DNA of 64,000 nucleotides from Cellulomonas aerilata (GTDB lineage Bacteria > Actinomycetota > Actinomycetes > Actinomycetales > Cellulomonadaceae). The stretch is taken from contig NZ_BJYY01000018.1 of NCBI RefSeq assembly GCF_007991755.1, positions 175,609 through 239,608 of the forward strand. Direction: 5' to 3'. The stretch's first letter is position 1; each line of letters begins with the position of its first letter. The position numbers were made by a program, and so were the translations under genes. Positions 47,868 through 56,602 of this stretch are shown piece after piece. The notes beneath the pieces were generated by a model. The model saw nothing but the letters and a program-made list of their open reading frames with translations, was not told the origin of the DNA and did no database searches.

Positions 47868-50573
47868 TCACGCGGTGGAGTCCTCGCGGGAGACGGCCGC
47901 ACGGCCCGCCTCGAGACGGGCGATCGGCACGCGGAACGGCGAGCACGAGACGTAGTCGAGCCCGGCGTCGTGGAAGAAGTGGATGGACTCCGGGTCCCCT
48001 CCGTGCTCGCCGCAGACGCCGAGCTTGAGGTCGGGCCTGGTGGAACGGCCGCCCTCCACCCCCGCACGCACCAGCGCTCCCACCCCGTCGGCGTCGAGCG
48101 TCTCGAACGGGGAGATCGTCAGGACGCCGTTCTCCAGGTAGTCGGCGAAGAACGCGCCCTCGACGTCGTCCCGGGAGAAGCCCCACGTGGTCTGCGTGAG
48201 GTCGTTGGTGCCGAAGGAGAAGAAGTCCGCCGCCTCGGCGATCCGGTGGGCCGTGAGCGCGGCGCGCGGCAGCTCGATCATGCAGCCGATCGGCACGTCC
48301 AGGGGCACCCCGGTCGCCTCGCTCACCTCGGCGAGGACGTGCTCGGTCTCGTCCCGGACGATCTGCAGCTCCCGGACCGATCCGACGAGCGGCACCATGA
48401 TCTCCGGCCGCGGGTCGCGGCCCGCCCGCCTGAGCTCGACGGTCGCCTCGGCGATCGCCCGCACCTGCAGCGCGAACAGACCGGGCAGCTTCAGCCCCAG
48501 CCGGACGCCGCGCAGCCCGAGCATTGGGTTCTGCTCGTGCATCCGCTGCACCGCCGCCAGCAGCGCGACCTCGCGCTCGTCGGTCTCCCCGCGCTCCCGG
48601 GCGACCGCGACGCGGACGGCGAGCTCGGTCAGGTCAGGCAGGAACTCGTGCAGCGGCGGGTCGATGAGCCGGATCGTCGTCGGCAGCCCGTCCATCGCCT
48701 CGAGCAGCTCGGTGAAGTCGGCGCGCTGCAGCGGCAGCAGCTCGGCGAGCGCGGCGGCGCGCTCGCCCGGGTCCGAGGCGAGCACCACTCGCTCGATGTT
48801 CCGGCGCCGGTCGCCGAGGAACTGGTGCTCGGTGCGGCACAGGCCGACCCCCTGCGCCCCGCGCTCGCGCGCACGCCGGGCGTCGTGGGCGGTGTCGGCG
48901 TTGGCGCGCACCTGCATGCGGCGCACCCGGTCGGCATGGGTGACCACCCGGTCGACGGCGAGGACCAGCGCGCGCACGTCCGGGTCGTCCGTCGCGGCGA
49001 GCCCGGCCTCGAGCCCCTGGGCGATGTAGACCATCACCGGGGAGTCCACGACCGGGACCCGGCCCAGGAACACCTCCCCGGTCGCGCCGTCGATCGCGAT
49101 CGTGTCTCCGGCGTGCAGGACCAACCCGTCCACGCGCACCTCGCCGCGAGCGCGGTCCACCTCGAGCGCGTCGGCGCCGACGACGGCGCACTTGCCCATC
49201 CCGCGGGCCACGACGGCGGCGTGCGACGTCTTCCCGCCCCGCACGGTCAGCACGCCGTCGGCGGCGATCATGCCCTGCAGGTCGTCCGGGCTGGTCTCCC
49301 GTCGCACGAGGACGACCGCGGCACCGGCCGAGGTCCGCTCGACCGCCTGCGCGTTGTCCAGCACGATCTCGCCCACCGCCGCCCCCGGCGAGGCCGGCAT
49401 GCCCCTGGTCAGCAGGCGCCGCTCCGCCGCGGAGTCGAAGCGCGGGAAGAGCAGCTGGCCGAGCTGCGCCCCGGTGCAGCGCGAGATCGCCTCGTCCATG
49501 GTGATGAGGCTCTCGTCGACGAGCTCGGTGGCGATCCGGAACGCCGCGCCGGCGGTCCGCTTGCCGACCCGGGTCTGGAGCAGCCACAGCTTGCCGCGCT
49601 CGATGGTGAACTCGATGTCGCACAGGTCCCGGTAGTGCGTCTCGAGCCGCCGCATCGCCTGGCGCAGCGCCGCGTACGACGCCGGGTCCAGCACCTCGAG
49701 CTCCGCCAGCGGCAGGGTGTTGCGGATGCCGGCGACGACGTCCTCCCCCTGCGCGTTGGGCAGGTAGTCGCCGTAGACGCCGCTCTCCCCGGTCGCCGGG
49801 TCGCGCGTGAAGCACACACCGGTCCCGGAGGTCTCCCCCAGGTTCCCGAACACCATGCTCACCACGTTGACCGCGGTGCCCAGGTCGTTCGGGATCCGCT
49901 CGCGGCGCCGGTACAGACGAGCCCGGTCGGTGTTCCACGAGTCCAGGACCGCCTCGATCGCCAGGTCGAGCTGCTCGCGCGGGTGCTGGGGGAACTCCCG
50001 ACCGCACTCGGACCGCACGAGCGCCTTGTAGGTCTCCACCAGGTCGCGCAGGTCGTGCGCGGACAGCTCGACGTCGGTCCGGGCGCCGACCGCGGCCTTC
50101 CTCTCCTCCAGCGCCTCGGCGAACAGGTCGCCGTCGATGCCGAGCACCGTCTTGCCGAACATCTGGATGAGCCGGCGGTAGGAGTCCCACGCGAACCGCT
50201 CGTCCCCGGAGAACTCGGCGAGACCCTTGACCGAGGCGTCGTTGAGGCCGATGTTCAGGACCGTCTCCATCATCCCCGGCATGGAGAACTTGGCGCCGGA
50301 CCGCACCGAGACCAGCAGCGGCTCGTGGAAGTCGCCCAGCCGCCGGCCGATCGAGTCCTCGATCTCGCGGAGCGCGAGCGTCACCTCGACCCGCAGACCC
50401 GGTGGCACGTGGCCGTCGCGCATGTACGCCCGGCACGCCTCGGTGGTGATGGTGAAGCCCGGTGGCACCGGCAGCCCCAGCTTGGTCATCTCCGCCAGGT
50501 TGGCCCCCTTGCCGCCCAGCAGGTCCTTCTGGTCCTTGTCGCCCTCGCTGAAACGGGACACGTACGCGGTCAT
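47868..50573 (-). CDS. ppdK: Pyruvate phosphate dikinase
   Basis: 901 aa from ATG 50573 (GGAGG six bases upstream). Nucleotide domain begins LLGGKGANLAEM; the phospho-histidine swivelling domain has VRGGKTSHAAVVARGMGK; the PEP-binding barrel ends with the catalytic Cys in LGVCGEHGGDP. Interconverts pyruvate, ATP and phosphate with PEP, AMP and pyrophosphate, for gluconeogenesis or pyrophosphate-linked glycolysis. Length fits bacterial PPDK (870-900). No PPDK regulatory protein gene is adjacent. Confidence 0.95.
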   Translation of the reverse strand: MTAYVSRFSEGDKDQKDLLGGKGANLAEMTKLGLPVPPGFTITTEACRAYMRDGHVPPGLRVEVTLALREIEDSIGRRLGDFHEPLLVSVRSGAKFSMPGMMETVLNIGLNDASVKGLAEFSGDERFAWDSYRRLIQMFGKTVLGIDGDLFAEALEERKAAVGARTDVELSAHDLRDLVETYKALVRSECGREFPQHPREQLDLAIEAVLDSWNTDRARLYRRRERIPNDLGTAVNVVSMVFGNLGETSGTGVCFTRDPATGESGVYGDYLPNAQGEDVVAGIRNTLPLAELEVLDPASYAALRQAMRRLETHYRDLCDIEFTIERGKLWLLQTRVGKRTAGAAFRIATELVDESLITMDEAISRCTGAQLGQLLFPRFDSAAERRLLTRGMPASPGAAVGEIVLDNAQAVERTSAGAAVVLVRRETSPDDLQGMIAADGVLTVRGGKTSHAAVVARGMGKCAVVGADALEVDRARGEVRVDGLVLHAGDTIAIDGATGEVFLGRVPVVDSPVMVYIAQGLEAGLAATDDPDVRALVLAVDRVVTHADRVRRMQVRANADTAHDARRARERGAQGVGLCRTEHQFLGDRRRNIERVVLASDPGERAAALAELLPLQRADFTELLEAMDGLPTTIRLIDPPLHEFLPDLTELAVRVAVARERGETDEREVALLAAVQRMHEQNPMLGLRGVRLGLKLPGLFALQVRAIAEATVELRRAGRDPRPEIMVPLVGSVRELQIVRDETEHVLAEVSEATGVPLDVPIGCMIELPRAALTAHRIAEAADFFSFGTNDLTQTTWGFSRDDVEGAFFADYLENGVLTISPFETLDADGVGALVRAGVEGGRSTRPDLKLGVCGEHGGDPESIHFFHDAGLDYVSCSPFRVPIARLEAGRAAVSREDSTA

Positions 50574-50862
50574 CGTCGACCTCCGGTCAGGACGTGCCGG
50601 CGTCGAGCCCAGCACCGGCGCACCCATCCTTCTCGCGTCCGGCGGGGCAGATCAACGCCCTGACCGTCCCGGTCCGGCGTCGTCCTGCGGCCGCCGGACG
50701 TGAACCGCGGGGCACCCCGGTGCGTGTTCACGGTGTGGTGGCCGGCAGGGGCGCGCACCTCGTGAGCCGATCAGTCGGCGGACGACCCCGGGACGGGTCA
50801 CCATGGCGACAGGCCGCCGGCGCGCGCGCCGACGTGACGCCCACAGACCCCAGGAGACCGAC

Positions 50863-51303
50863 GTGCCCACCACCACCGACCACGCCACCCGCCGGAGCAC
50901 GCGAACCGGGATGGCCCTGCGGGTCATCGGAGCCCTCGCGCTGGGCTACTCCGCGTACCTGCACCTGGACATCGCCCTCGACCGGCCGCCGCTGTTCGCC
51001 GACGGTCAGGTGACCCTCATGGGGCTGTTCATCGCCCAGGCCGTCGCCGCGGCGGTCGTCGCCCTGTGGGTGCTGGTGCGCGGCACGCTGCTCGCCTGGC
51101 TCGCCTTCGGCGCCGTGGCGCTCGGCTCCCTCGCGGCGCTGCTCGTGAGCTCCTACGTCCAGATCCCGTCGGTCGGGCCGTTCCCGGTGATCTTCGACCC
51201 GCAGTGGTACAGCGAGAAGTACCTGGCGGCGATCTCCGCCGGGATCGCCGCCCTGGTCGCGCTGGTCGCCGTCCTCGGTCTGCTGCGCCGGTCCCGCCGG
51301 TAG
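50863..51303 (+). CDS. Small four-helix membrane protein
   Basis: 146 aa from GTG 50863 with AGGAG seven bases upstream; the frame extends to 50803. Four hydrophobic segments, LRVIGALALGYSAYLHLDIAL at the start and ALVALVAVLGLLRRSRR at the end. Family not recognised. Ends at a strong bidirectional terminator. Confidence 0.72.
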   Translation: MPTTTDHATRRSTRTGMALRVIGALALGYSAYLHLDIALDRPPLFADGQVTLMGLFIAQAVAAAVVALWVLVRGTLLAWLAFGAVALGSLAALLVSSYVQIPSVGPFPVIFDPQWYSEKYLAAISAGIAALVALVAVLGLLRRSRR

Positions 51304-51328
51304 GACCGCAGGGCGCGCCCGAACGCGG

Positions 51329-51362
51329 CGAGAGCCCCGGACCGACGGGTCCGGGGCTCTCG
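51329..51362. terminator. Bidirectional terminator
   Basis: CGAGAGCCCCGGACC (51329-51343) and its perfect complement 51348-51362 form a 15-bp stem with GACG tetraloop, between convergent genes ending at 51303 and 51387. Confidence 0.85.
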
Positions 51363-51386
51363 ACGTGCAGCGGGCGAGCGGTCGGC

Positions 51387-51896
51387 TCAGACGACCGTGA
51401 ACGACCCGGTCATCGGCGGGTGCGGGTCGCACTTGAAGGTGTACTCCCCGGGCTCGAGGGTCACCTCCCACGTGGTCTCCTCGAGCTCCGGGACGGAGGT
51501 CGTCTCGTCGACCGACCCGCCCGTGAGGTGGAAGTTGTGCGTCTCGGCCGGGTCGGTGACCTGGATCGTGTAGTCACCGGCGGGCAGCTCGGTGACCTCG
51601 GCGCCGGACTCGTCCGTCAGCGTGATGACGAAGGCCTCCGGGTCCTCCTCGGTGCCGACCATGGCGGTCAGGACGGTGGACGCGCCCCCGGCGGCCTCCG
51701 TGGCCTCCTCCGTGGGCTCCGCGGCCTCCGACGCCTCGCCGGCGGCGTCGCCCGCCGCCTCCGACGCCTCGCCGGCCGCCTCGGACGCCTCGCCGGCGAC
51801 GGACTCGGCGGTGTCCTCGGCAGACCCGCTGCAGGCGGCGGTGAACAGGGCGAGCGACGCGATGGCCGCCCCCAGGACTCGTCTCTTGATGAGCAT
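51387..51896 (-). CDS. Cupredoxin-like lipoprotein
   Basis: 169 aa from ATG 51896 (GGAAGG upstream). Signal peptide with lipobox TAAC, then a low-complexity Ala/Glu linker built on EASEAAG repeats (about 25-65), then a 95-residue beta domain. ETHNFHLTGG supplies a His and YTFKCDPHPPM supplies Cys, His and Met three residues apart, the type-1 copper ligand set of plastocyanin-like proteins. Probably a periplasmic-side electron carrier or copper-binding protein tethered to the membrane. Confidence 0.85.
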   Translation of the reverse strand: MLIKRRVLGAAIASLALFTAACSGSAEDTAESVAGEASEAAGEASEAAGDAAGEASEAAEPTEEATEAAGGASTVLTAMVGTEEDPEAFVITLTDESGAEVTELPAGDYTIQVTDPAETHNFHLTGGSVDETTSVPELEETTWEVTLEPGEYTFKCDPHPPMTGSFTVV

Positions 51897-51977
51897 GAGC
51901 AGACCTTCCGAAGAATGGTTGAGGCTGCAACCTTCGCCTTTGCGAGGACCGAAAAGCAAGCGTTTGTCCGACCGTGA

Positions 51978-53612
51978 TCAGTCTGTGACCACGGCTGTGA
52001 CTCCTCCCCGGGGCCGGTCCGGCGCGCCCAGGGCCACCAGCCTGCCGCTCGACGACCCGAGCAGCTGCCCGTCGGCGCTGGTCAGCACCACCTCCTGGGG
52101 CAGTCCGACCGACCACGTGCGCCGTCCGTCGGACAGCCCGAACGCGACGAGCTCGCCGCCGCCGCGACCGTCCGGCAGGCTCACCAGCACCGACCGCCCG
52201 TCCGTCATCAGCGGGCTCCCGGTCCGCGCGGGCAGCGCCGCGGACCACAGGACCTCGCCGGTCCGGCCGTCGCGCGCCAGCAGGGACCGCCTCTCCGCGC
52301 GCACGACGCGACCGTCCATCACCACCGGCAACCCGCCGGAGCCGGCCGGCACGGACCACCGCACGCGGCCGGAGGCGACGTCGAGCACCAGCAGGTCGAG
52401 CCCCTCGACGGAGAGCATCACCACGGACCCGGCCAGCGAGCCGTCGTCGGGCCGCACCGGGAGCGGGTACCCGGGGGCGCCGGCCTCCCGACCGGAGGCG
52501 AGCTCGACGACCCGGGTGCCCCAGCCGCCGTCGGACGTCGCCGCGGGGCGGGCGAGCAGCGTCCCGCCGCCCAGGACCTGCACCTGGCCGCCGGTGTCCA
52601 GGCTCGCGTCGCGGCGCCAGGAGTCGACGAGGGAGCCGTCCGAGGCCCGCAGCACCCGCACCGAGCCGCCGTCCACGGCGACGAGGTCGCCGGCCGCCTC
52701 GATCCGCACGGTCCGCTGCCGGAACTCGTCGGCCGGCAGGGCGTCCGGCCCGGTCCGGGACCACCGCCGGTGGCCGCTGCGCGGGTCGAGGCGCACGACG
52801 TGCGGGCGACCCTCCGGCGCCACCTCCGCCAGCAGGACGTCGTCGTCCACCGTGGCGAGGACGCCCGTGGGCAGGGTGGGCTCGTCCCGTCGGATGTCAC
52901 CACTCACGGCGTCCACCACGACCAGCCGCGCGCGCGTCGGGTAGGTGCGGGTGCCCAGCGCGCTGGCCTCGGTGGTCGTCGTCTCGTCGACGACGACGCA
53001 CACGACCACGGGCGTGCCGGGCGTCGAGCCGCCGTCGCCCCCGCCGTCGTCGGTGCTGTCGTCCGTGGCGTCGTCCGTGCCGGCGCCGGGCCCAGGGCGG
53101 TGCCGGCCGGGGACGACGCAGCTCGTCCAGCGCGCGTCGGCCCGGCCGGTCCCGACCGCGGTCCGCCACACGTCCTCACCGGTCGCCAACGCGAGCGCGA
53201 CGACGTCGACGCCGCCGCCGCCCTCCCGCGCGACCGCTCCCACCAGGCGGTCGCCGACCAGGTGCAGGTCGTCGACGGGACGGTCCGCGGTCCCCCACAG
53301 CTCCGCGACCGGCCGCTCGAGCGAGCGCACCACCCCGGGGACCGCGGCGAGCTCGGACTCGCGCCGGGACTCGCGCCGGTCGGCCGCGACTCCACCGGCC
53401 AGGGCCACGGCAGCGACGACCGCCAGCACCGCGGCGCCACGGCGACCAGCACGGGTCCGGCGCCCGCCGGGCAGGTCCGAGGCCCAAGCCGGCGGCGTCC
53501 CGCGGGGCGCCCGACCGTCGGCCCGGGGTCCCGGCGGGTGGTCGTGGTCGGGCCCCGCGTCGACGAGCTCGACGTCCCGCATGTCCCGCATGTCCCCGCG
53601 GAGACGTGCCAT
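51978..53612 (-). CDS. Membrane-anchored PQQ-like beta-propeller protein (paralogue)
   Basis: 544 aa. Cytosolic tail MARLRGDMRDMRDVELVDAG, one membrane helix at about 60-80 (AAVLAVVAAVALAGGVAA), then extracytoplasmic propeller blades (LVVVDAVSGDIRRD, VVRLDPRSGHRRWS, LLARDGRTGEVLWS). An acidic insert (TDDATDDSTDDGGGDGG) lies near residue 185. Shares the DMRDVxLV motif and architecture with 35205-36725, so duplicated and diverged. Function unknown. Confidence 0.82.
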   Translation of the reverse strand: MARLRGDMRDMRDVELVDAGPDHDHPPGPRADGRAPRGTPPAWASDLPGGRRTRAGRRGAAVLAVVAAVALAGGVAADRRESRRESELAAVPGVVRSLERPVAELWGTADRPVDDLHLVGDRLVGAVAREGGGGVDVVALALATGEDVWRTAVGTGRADARWTSCVVPGRHRPGPGAGTDDATDDSTDDGGGDGGSTPGTPVVVCVVVDETTTTEASALGTRTYPTRARLVVVDAVSGDIRRDEPTLPTGVLATVDDDVLLAEVAPEGRPHVVRLDPRSGHRRWSRTGPDALPADEFRQRTVRIEAAGDLVAVDGGSVRVLRASDGSLVDSWRRDASLDTGGQVQVLGGGTLLARPAATSDGGWGTRVVELASGREAGAPGYPLPVRPDDGSLAGSVVMLSVEGLDLLVLDVASGRVRWSVPAGSGGLPVVMDGRVVRAERRSLLARDGRTGEVLWSAALPARTGSPLMTDGRSVLVSLPDGRGGGELVAFGLSDGRRTWSVGLPQEVVLTSADGQLLGSSSGRLVALGAPDRPRGGVTAVVTD

Positions 53613-53734
53613 GACCCGACCCTACGCACCGGCGCCGTCACCGTCCGGGGCACCGTCCGGGCCCGGGAGCCGGGGGCGACCCCGCGAGCGGCCCGGCACC
53701 CCGCGGGCACCTGGCCCGGCGCCGCTCGGGGGGC

Positions 53735-54583
53735 TCAGAACGGGTGCAGGATCCGCCGCAGGAACTGCCGGGTCCGCTCGTGCTCGGGATCGCGCAGCAC
53801 CGCCTCGGGCGCCCCGCGCTCGAGCACCCGGCCGGCGTCGACGAACGCGACCTCGTGCGCGACCTCGCGGGCGAACTGCAGCTCGTGGGTGACGATGACC
53901 ATGGTCCAGCCCTCCTCGGCGAGCTGCTTGATCAGCCCGAGCACCTCGCCCACCAGCTCCGGGTCCAGCGCCGACGTCGGCTCGTCGAACAGCAGCAGCC
54001 GAGGCCGCAGCGCGAGCGCGCGGACGATCCCGACACGCTGCTGCTGCCCGCCGGACAGCTCGAACGGGTAGGCGTCGCGCTTGGCCGCCAGCCCGACGCG
54101 GTCCAGCAGGGCCAGCGCCTCGGTCCGCACGTCGGCGGCGGGACGGCGCTGCACGACGACGGGGCCCTCCATGACGTTCTGCAGGACCGTCTTGTGCGGG
54201 AACAGGTTGTAGTGCTGGAACACCATCGCCGACCGGTCCCGCAGCGCCGCGAGCTCGCGCACCGACGGCGTCGTGCCGAAGTCCAGCCGCAGGTCACCGC
54301 CGACGTCGATGGTGCCGCCGTCCGGCGTCTCCAGGCCGTTGAGGCAGCGCAGCAGGGTGGTCTTGCCGGACCCGGACGCCCCGATGAGGGCGAGCACCTG
54401 GCCCCGGCTCACGGTGAGGTCGACCGACGCGAGCACCTGGTGGTCGCCGAAGCTCTTGCTCAGCCCCTGGACGGTCAGCAGCGGGGCGTGCGTGCCCCAG
54501 GTTGGGTCGGACGGCGTCGGGGGGACGCCGGGGGTGCCCGGGGCACCCGAGGTGCCGGGGGCGAGCGGGTCAGTGGGCGACAT
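53735..54583 (-). CDS. Polar amino-acid ABC transporter ATPase
   Basis: 282 aa, GlnQ/TcyN type. Walker A IGASGSGKTTL, Q-loop VFQHYNLFPHKTV, signature LSGGQQQRVGIVRAL, Walker B LLLFDEPTSALD, H-loop VTHELQFA. A 30-residue Pro/Thr-rich N-terminal extension precedes the domain. Start overlaps the permease end by 14 bp. Energises the importer encoded with 54570-56159. Confidence 0.93.
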   Translation of the reverse strand: MSPTDPLAPGTSGAPGTPGVPPTPSDPTWGTHAPLLTVQGLSKSFGDHQVLASVDLTVSRGQVLALIGASGSGKTTLLRCLNGLETPDGGTIDVGGDLRLDFGTTPSVRELAALRDRSAMVFQHYNLFPHKTVLQNVMEGPVVVQRRPAADVRTEALALLDRVGLAAKRDAYPFELSGGQQQRVGIVRALALRPRLLLFDEPTSALDPELVGEVLGLIKQLAEEGWTMVIVTHELQFAREVAHEVAFVDAGRVLERGAPEAVLRDPEHERTRQFLRRILHPF

Positions 54584-55238
54584 AGCGGTCCAATCGCGTC
54601 TCCAGGCGGCTCTGCAGCACCGACAGCCCGAGGCAGATGACCCAGTACACGAGCGCGGCCTCGAGGAACACGAGCATGAACTCGCCGTTGAAGGCGGCGA
54701 TCTCCCGCGCGCGCTGGAACAGGTCCGTGACCAGGATCAACGACGCCAGGGAGGTGTCCTTGACGAGGCTGATGAACGTGTTCGACAGCGGCGGCACGGA
54801 CACCCGGGCGGCCTGCGGCAGGATGATCCGCCGCAGCGCGACGTTGCGCGACATCCCGATCATGTACGCCGCCTCCCACTGCCCCTTGGGGACGGAGAGG
54901 ATCGCGGCGCGGATGACCTCCGCCGCGTACCCGCCCACGTTGATCGAGAACGCCGCCACGGCGCTGGGCCAGGGGTCGATGACGACGCCGACGGACGGCA
55001 GGCCGTAGAAGATGACGAAGAGCTGGACGAGCAGCGGCGTCCCGCGCACCAGGGACACGTAGACGCGCGCCACCCCGGAGACCAGGCGCCGCCGCGACAG
55101 CCGCATGAGCGCTACGACCAGCGCGATCGCCAGCCCGACGACGAACGAGACGAGCGCGAGCGGGATCGTGCCGAGCAGCGCCCCCTGGACGATCGGCCAC
55201 AGGGAGCTGACGAACTGCTCCCACGGGGTCTGGTTCAT
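54570..55238 (-). CDS. Polar amino-acid ABC transporter permease
   Basis: 222 aa from ATG 55238. HisM/GlnP-type permease with five membrane helices; VRGTPLLVQLFVIFYGLP and the EAA-like GMSRNVALRRIILPQAARVS are diagnostic. Forms a homodimer with one ATPase. Middle gene of a binding protein-permease-ATPase operon. Confidence 0.93.
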   Translation of the reverse strand: MNQTPWEQFVSSLWPIVQGALLGTIPLALVSFVVGLAIALVVALMRLSRRRLVSGVARVYVSLVRGTPLLVQLFVIFYGLPSVGVVIDPWPSAVAAFSINVGGYAAEVIRAAILSVPKGQWEAAYMIGMSRNVALRRIILPQAARVSVPPLSNTFISLVKDTSLASLILVTDLFQRAREIAAFNGEFMLVFLEAALVYWVICLGLSVLQSRLETRLDRYVAH

Positions 55239-55328
55239 CCGGCCGTCACGCCCGCCGTCGTCCCCGTGGCCGCGCACGTCGCGCGGGCGTCGCCGCCCGC
55301 CGACGTGCCGGCACGCGGACGCGACAGG

Positions 55329-56159
55329 TCAGCGCGAGACATCCGCGCCGAAGTACTTCTCGGAGATCTCGGTCAGCGTGCCGTCGGCCGCGAGGGTCTC
55401 CAGCGCACCGTTGACGGCCTCGGCCAGCTCGGTGTCCTCCTTCGCGAAGGCGAACGCGGTGAGGGACTTCTCCTCGGTCTCGGCGGCGACCTTGAGGCTC
55501 GTCGAGCCGGACTCCTGCTGGTAGTCCAGGAACGTCAGCTTGTCGTTGACCGTGGCGTCGACGCGTCCCTGCTCGACGAGGGCGGCGGCCTGCGCCCAGC
55601 CCTCGACTGCCTCGATGTCCGCGCCGCTCTCCTCGGCCAGCGTGTACCAGTTGCTGGTGAGCGACTGGGCGGTGGTCTTGCCGTCCAGATCCGCGAACGA
55701 GCTGATCGACGTCTCGTCCTGCGGGACGACGATGACCCCGGTGGAGACCGTGTACGGCTCCGAGAACGTGTACTGCGCCTCCCGCTCGGGCGTGATGGAC
55801 ACCTGGTTGGCGATGAGGTCGAACCGGCCGGCCTCGAGCCCAGCGAAGATCGCGTCCCACTGCGTCTCCTGGAACTCCACCTCGACACCGAGCTCCTCGG
55901 CGACCGCGGTGACGACCTCGACGTCGTAGCCGGTCAGGTCGCCGGTGCCCTCGTCGTGGAAGGAGAACGGGCGGTAGGTCCCCTCGGTGGCGACCGTCAG
56001 CACGCCGGACTCGAGCGGTCCGCCCGCGCTGCTCCCGCCGCCGGCGGCGCCGGACTCGCCACCCGCGTCGGACCCGCCGCCGGACGAGCACGCCGCCAGC
56101 GAGAGGGCCAGCAGGGAGGTCAGGGCGAGCGAGGCGGTACGGGCGGTACGGGTGGTCAT
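55329..56159 (-). CDS. Polar amino-acid ABC transporter substrate-binding lipoprotein
   Basis: 276 aa from ATG 56159 (AAGGA upstream). Lipobox LAAC, a Gly/Ser linker, then a family-3 binding protein: GVLTVATEGTYRPFSFHDE, LTGYDVEVVTAVAEELGVEVEFQETQWDAIFAGLEAGRFDLIAN. The FHDEGTGDLTGYDV region resembles cystine/glutamate-type binding proteins, so cystine or an acidic amino acid is the best guess. Lies downstream of 5-oxoprolinase genes that make glutamate. Confidence 0.92.
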   Translation of the reverse strand: MTTRTARTASLALTSLLALSLAACSSGGGSDAGGESGAAGGGSSAGGPLESGVLTVATEGTYRPFSFHDEGTGDLTGYDVEVVTAVAEELGVEVEFQETQWDAIFAGLEAGRFDLIANQVSITPEREAQYTFSEPYTVSTGVIVVPQDETSISSFADLDGKTTAQSLTSNWYTLAEESGADIEAVEGWAQAAALVEQGRVDATVNDKLTFLDYQQESGSTSLKVAAETEEKSLTAFAFAKEDTELAEAVNGALETLAADGTLTEISEKYFGADVSR

Positions 56160-56587
56160 CGTGGGTCCTTCGGTGCGGAGCGGTCGGGGCCGCCGCGCGG
56201 TGCGGGGCGACGGCAGGCGGCGTCCGGCACCGCGGGAGCGGTGGTCTAGCGGGTGAGGCACGGACACGCGGTCCGTACCCGGTGGGCCAACACACGGGCA
56301 CGTCCCGGTGTTCCGGACCCCGTCCCCCGGTGCGCCGCGGGCTCACGCACGACGTTCGGCCGGGTGGCCGCGGTGCGGGGGCGGGGCGAGGACATGGGTC
56401 GATTGCACCACCGGGTGCTCCGGTGCGCCCGCGGGGGGCGTGCGCGGGCGCCGTCGCCCGGCCGGTGTGGTGGAGGTCGGTCCTCGCCGCGGGCCGCAGT
56501 CATGGTCGCGGTCATGGCCGCAGGCCGCGGTCACGGCCGCAGGCCGCGGTCACGGCCGCAGGCCGCGGTCATGGCCGCAGGCCGCGG
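56160..56587. other. Intergenic region upstream of amino-acid ABC operon
   Basis: 428 bp with no convincing gene. It carries the promoter region of the ABC operon on the minus strand; a TAGACC at about 56248-56243 could be a -10, with no clear -35. The right end holds the 19-bp tandem repeat that runs into the pxpBC stop. Confidence 0.6.
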
Positions 56588-56602
56588 TCATGGCCGCAGG
56601 CC
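56516..56602. repeat. 19-bp tandem repeat across the pxpBC stop
   Basis: Four full units of GGCCGCAGGCCGCGGTCAY (56516-56534, 56535-56553, 56554-56572, 56573-56591) plus a partial fifth, with degenerate copies back to about 56497. The last unit contains the stop codon and final residues of the fused 5-oxoprolinase subunit. Confidence 0.92.

Noticed and set aside
56160..56350. tRNA-like segment in the gap upstream of the amino-acid ABC operon
   Set aside because: No T-loop GGTTCRANTCC or acceptor stem could be found.
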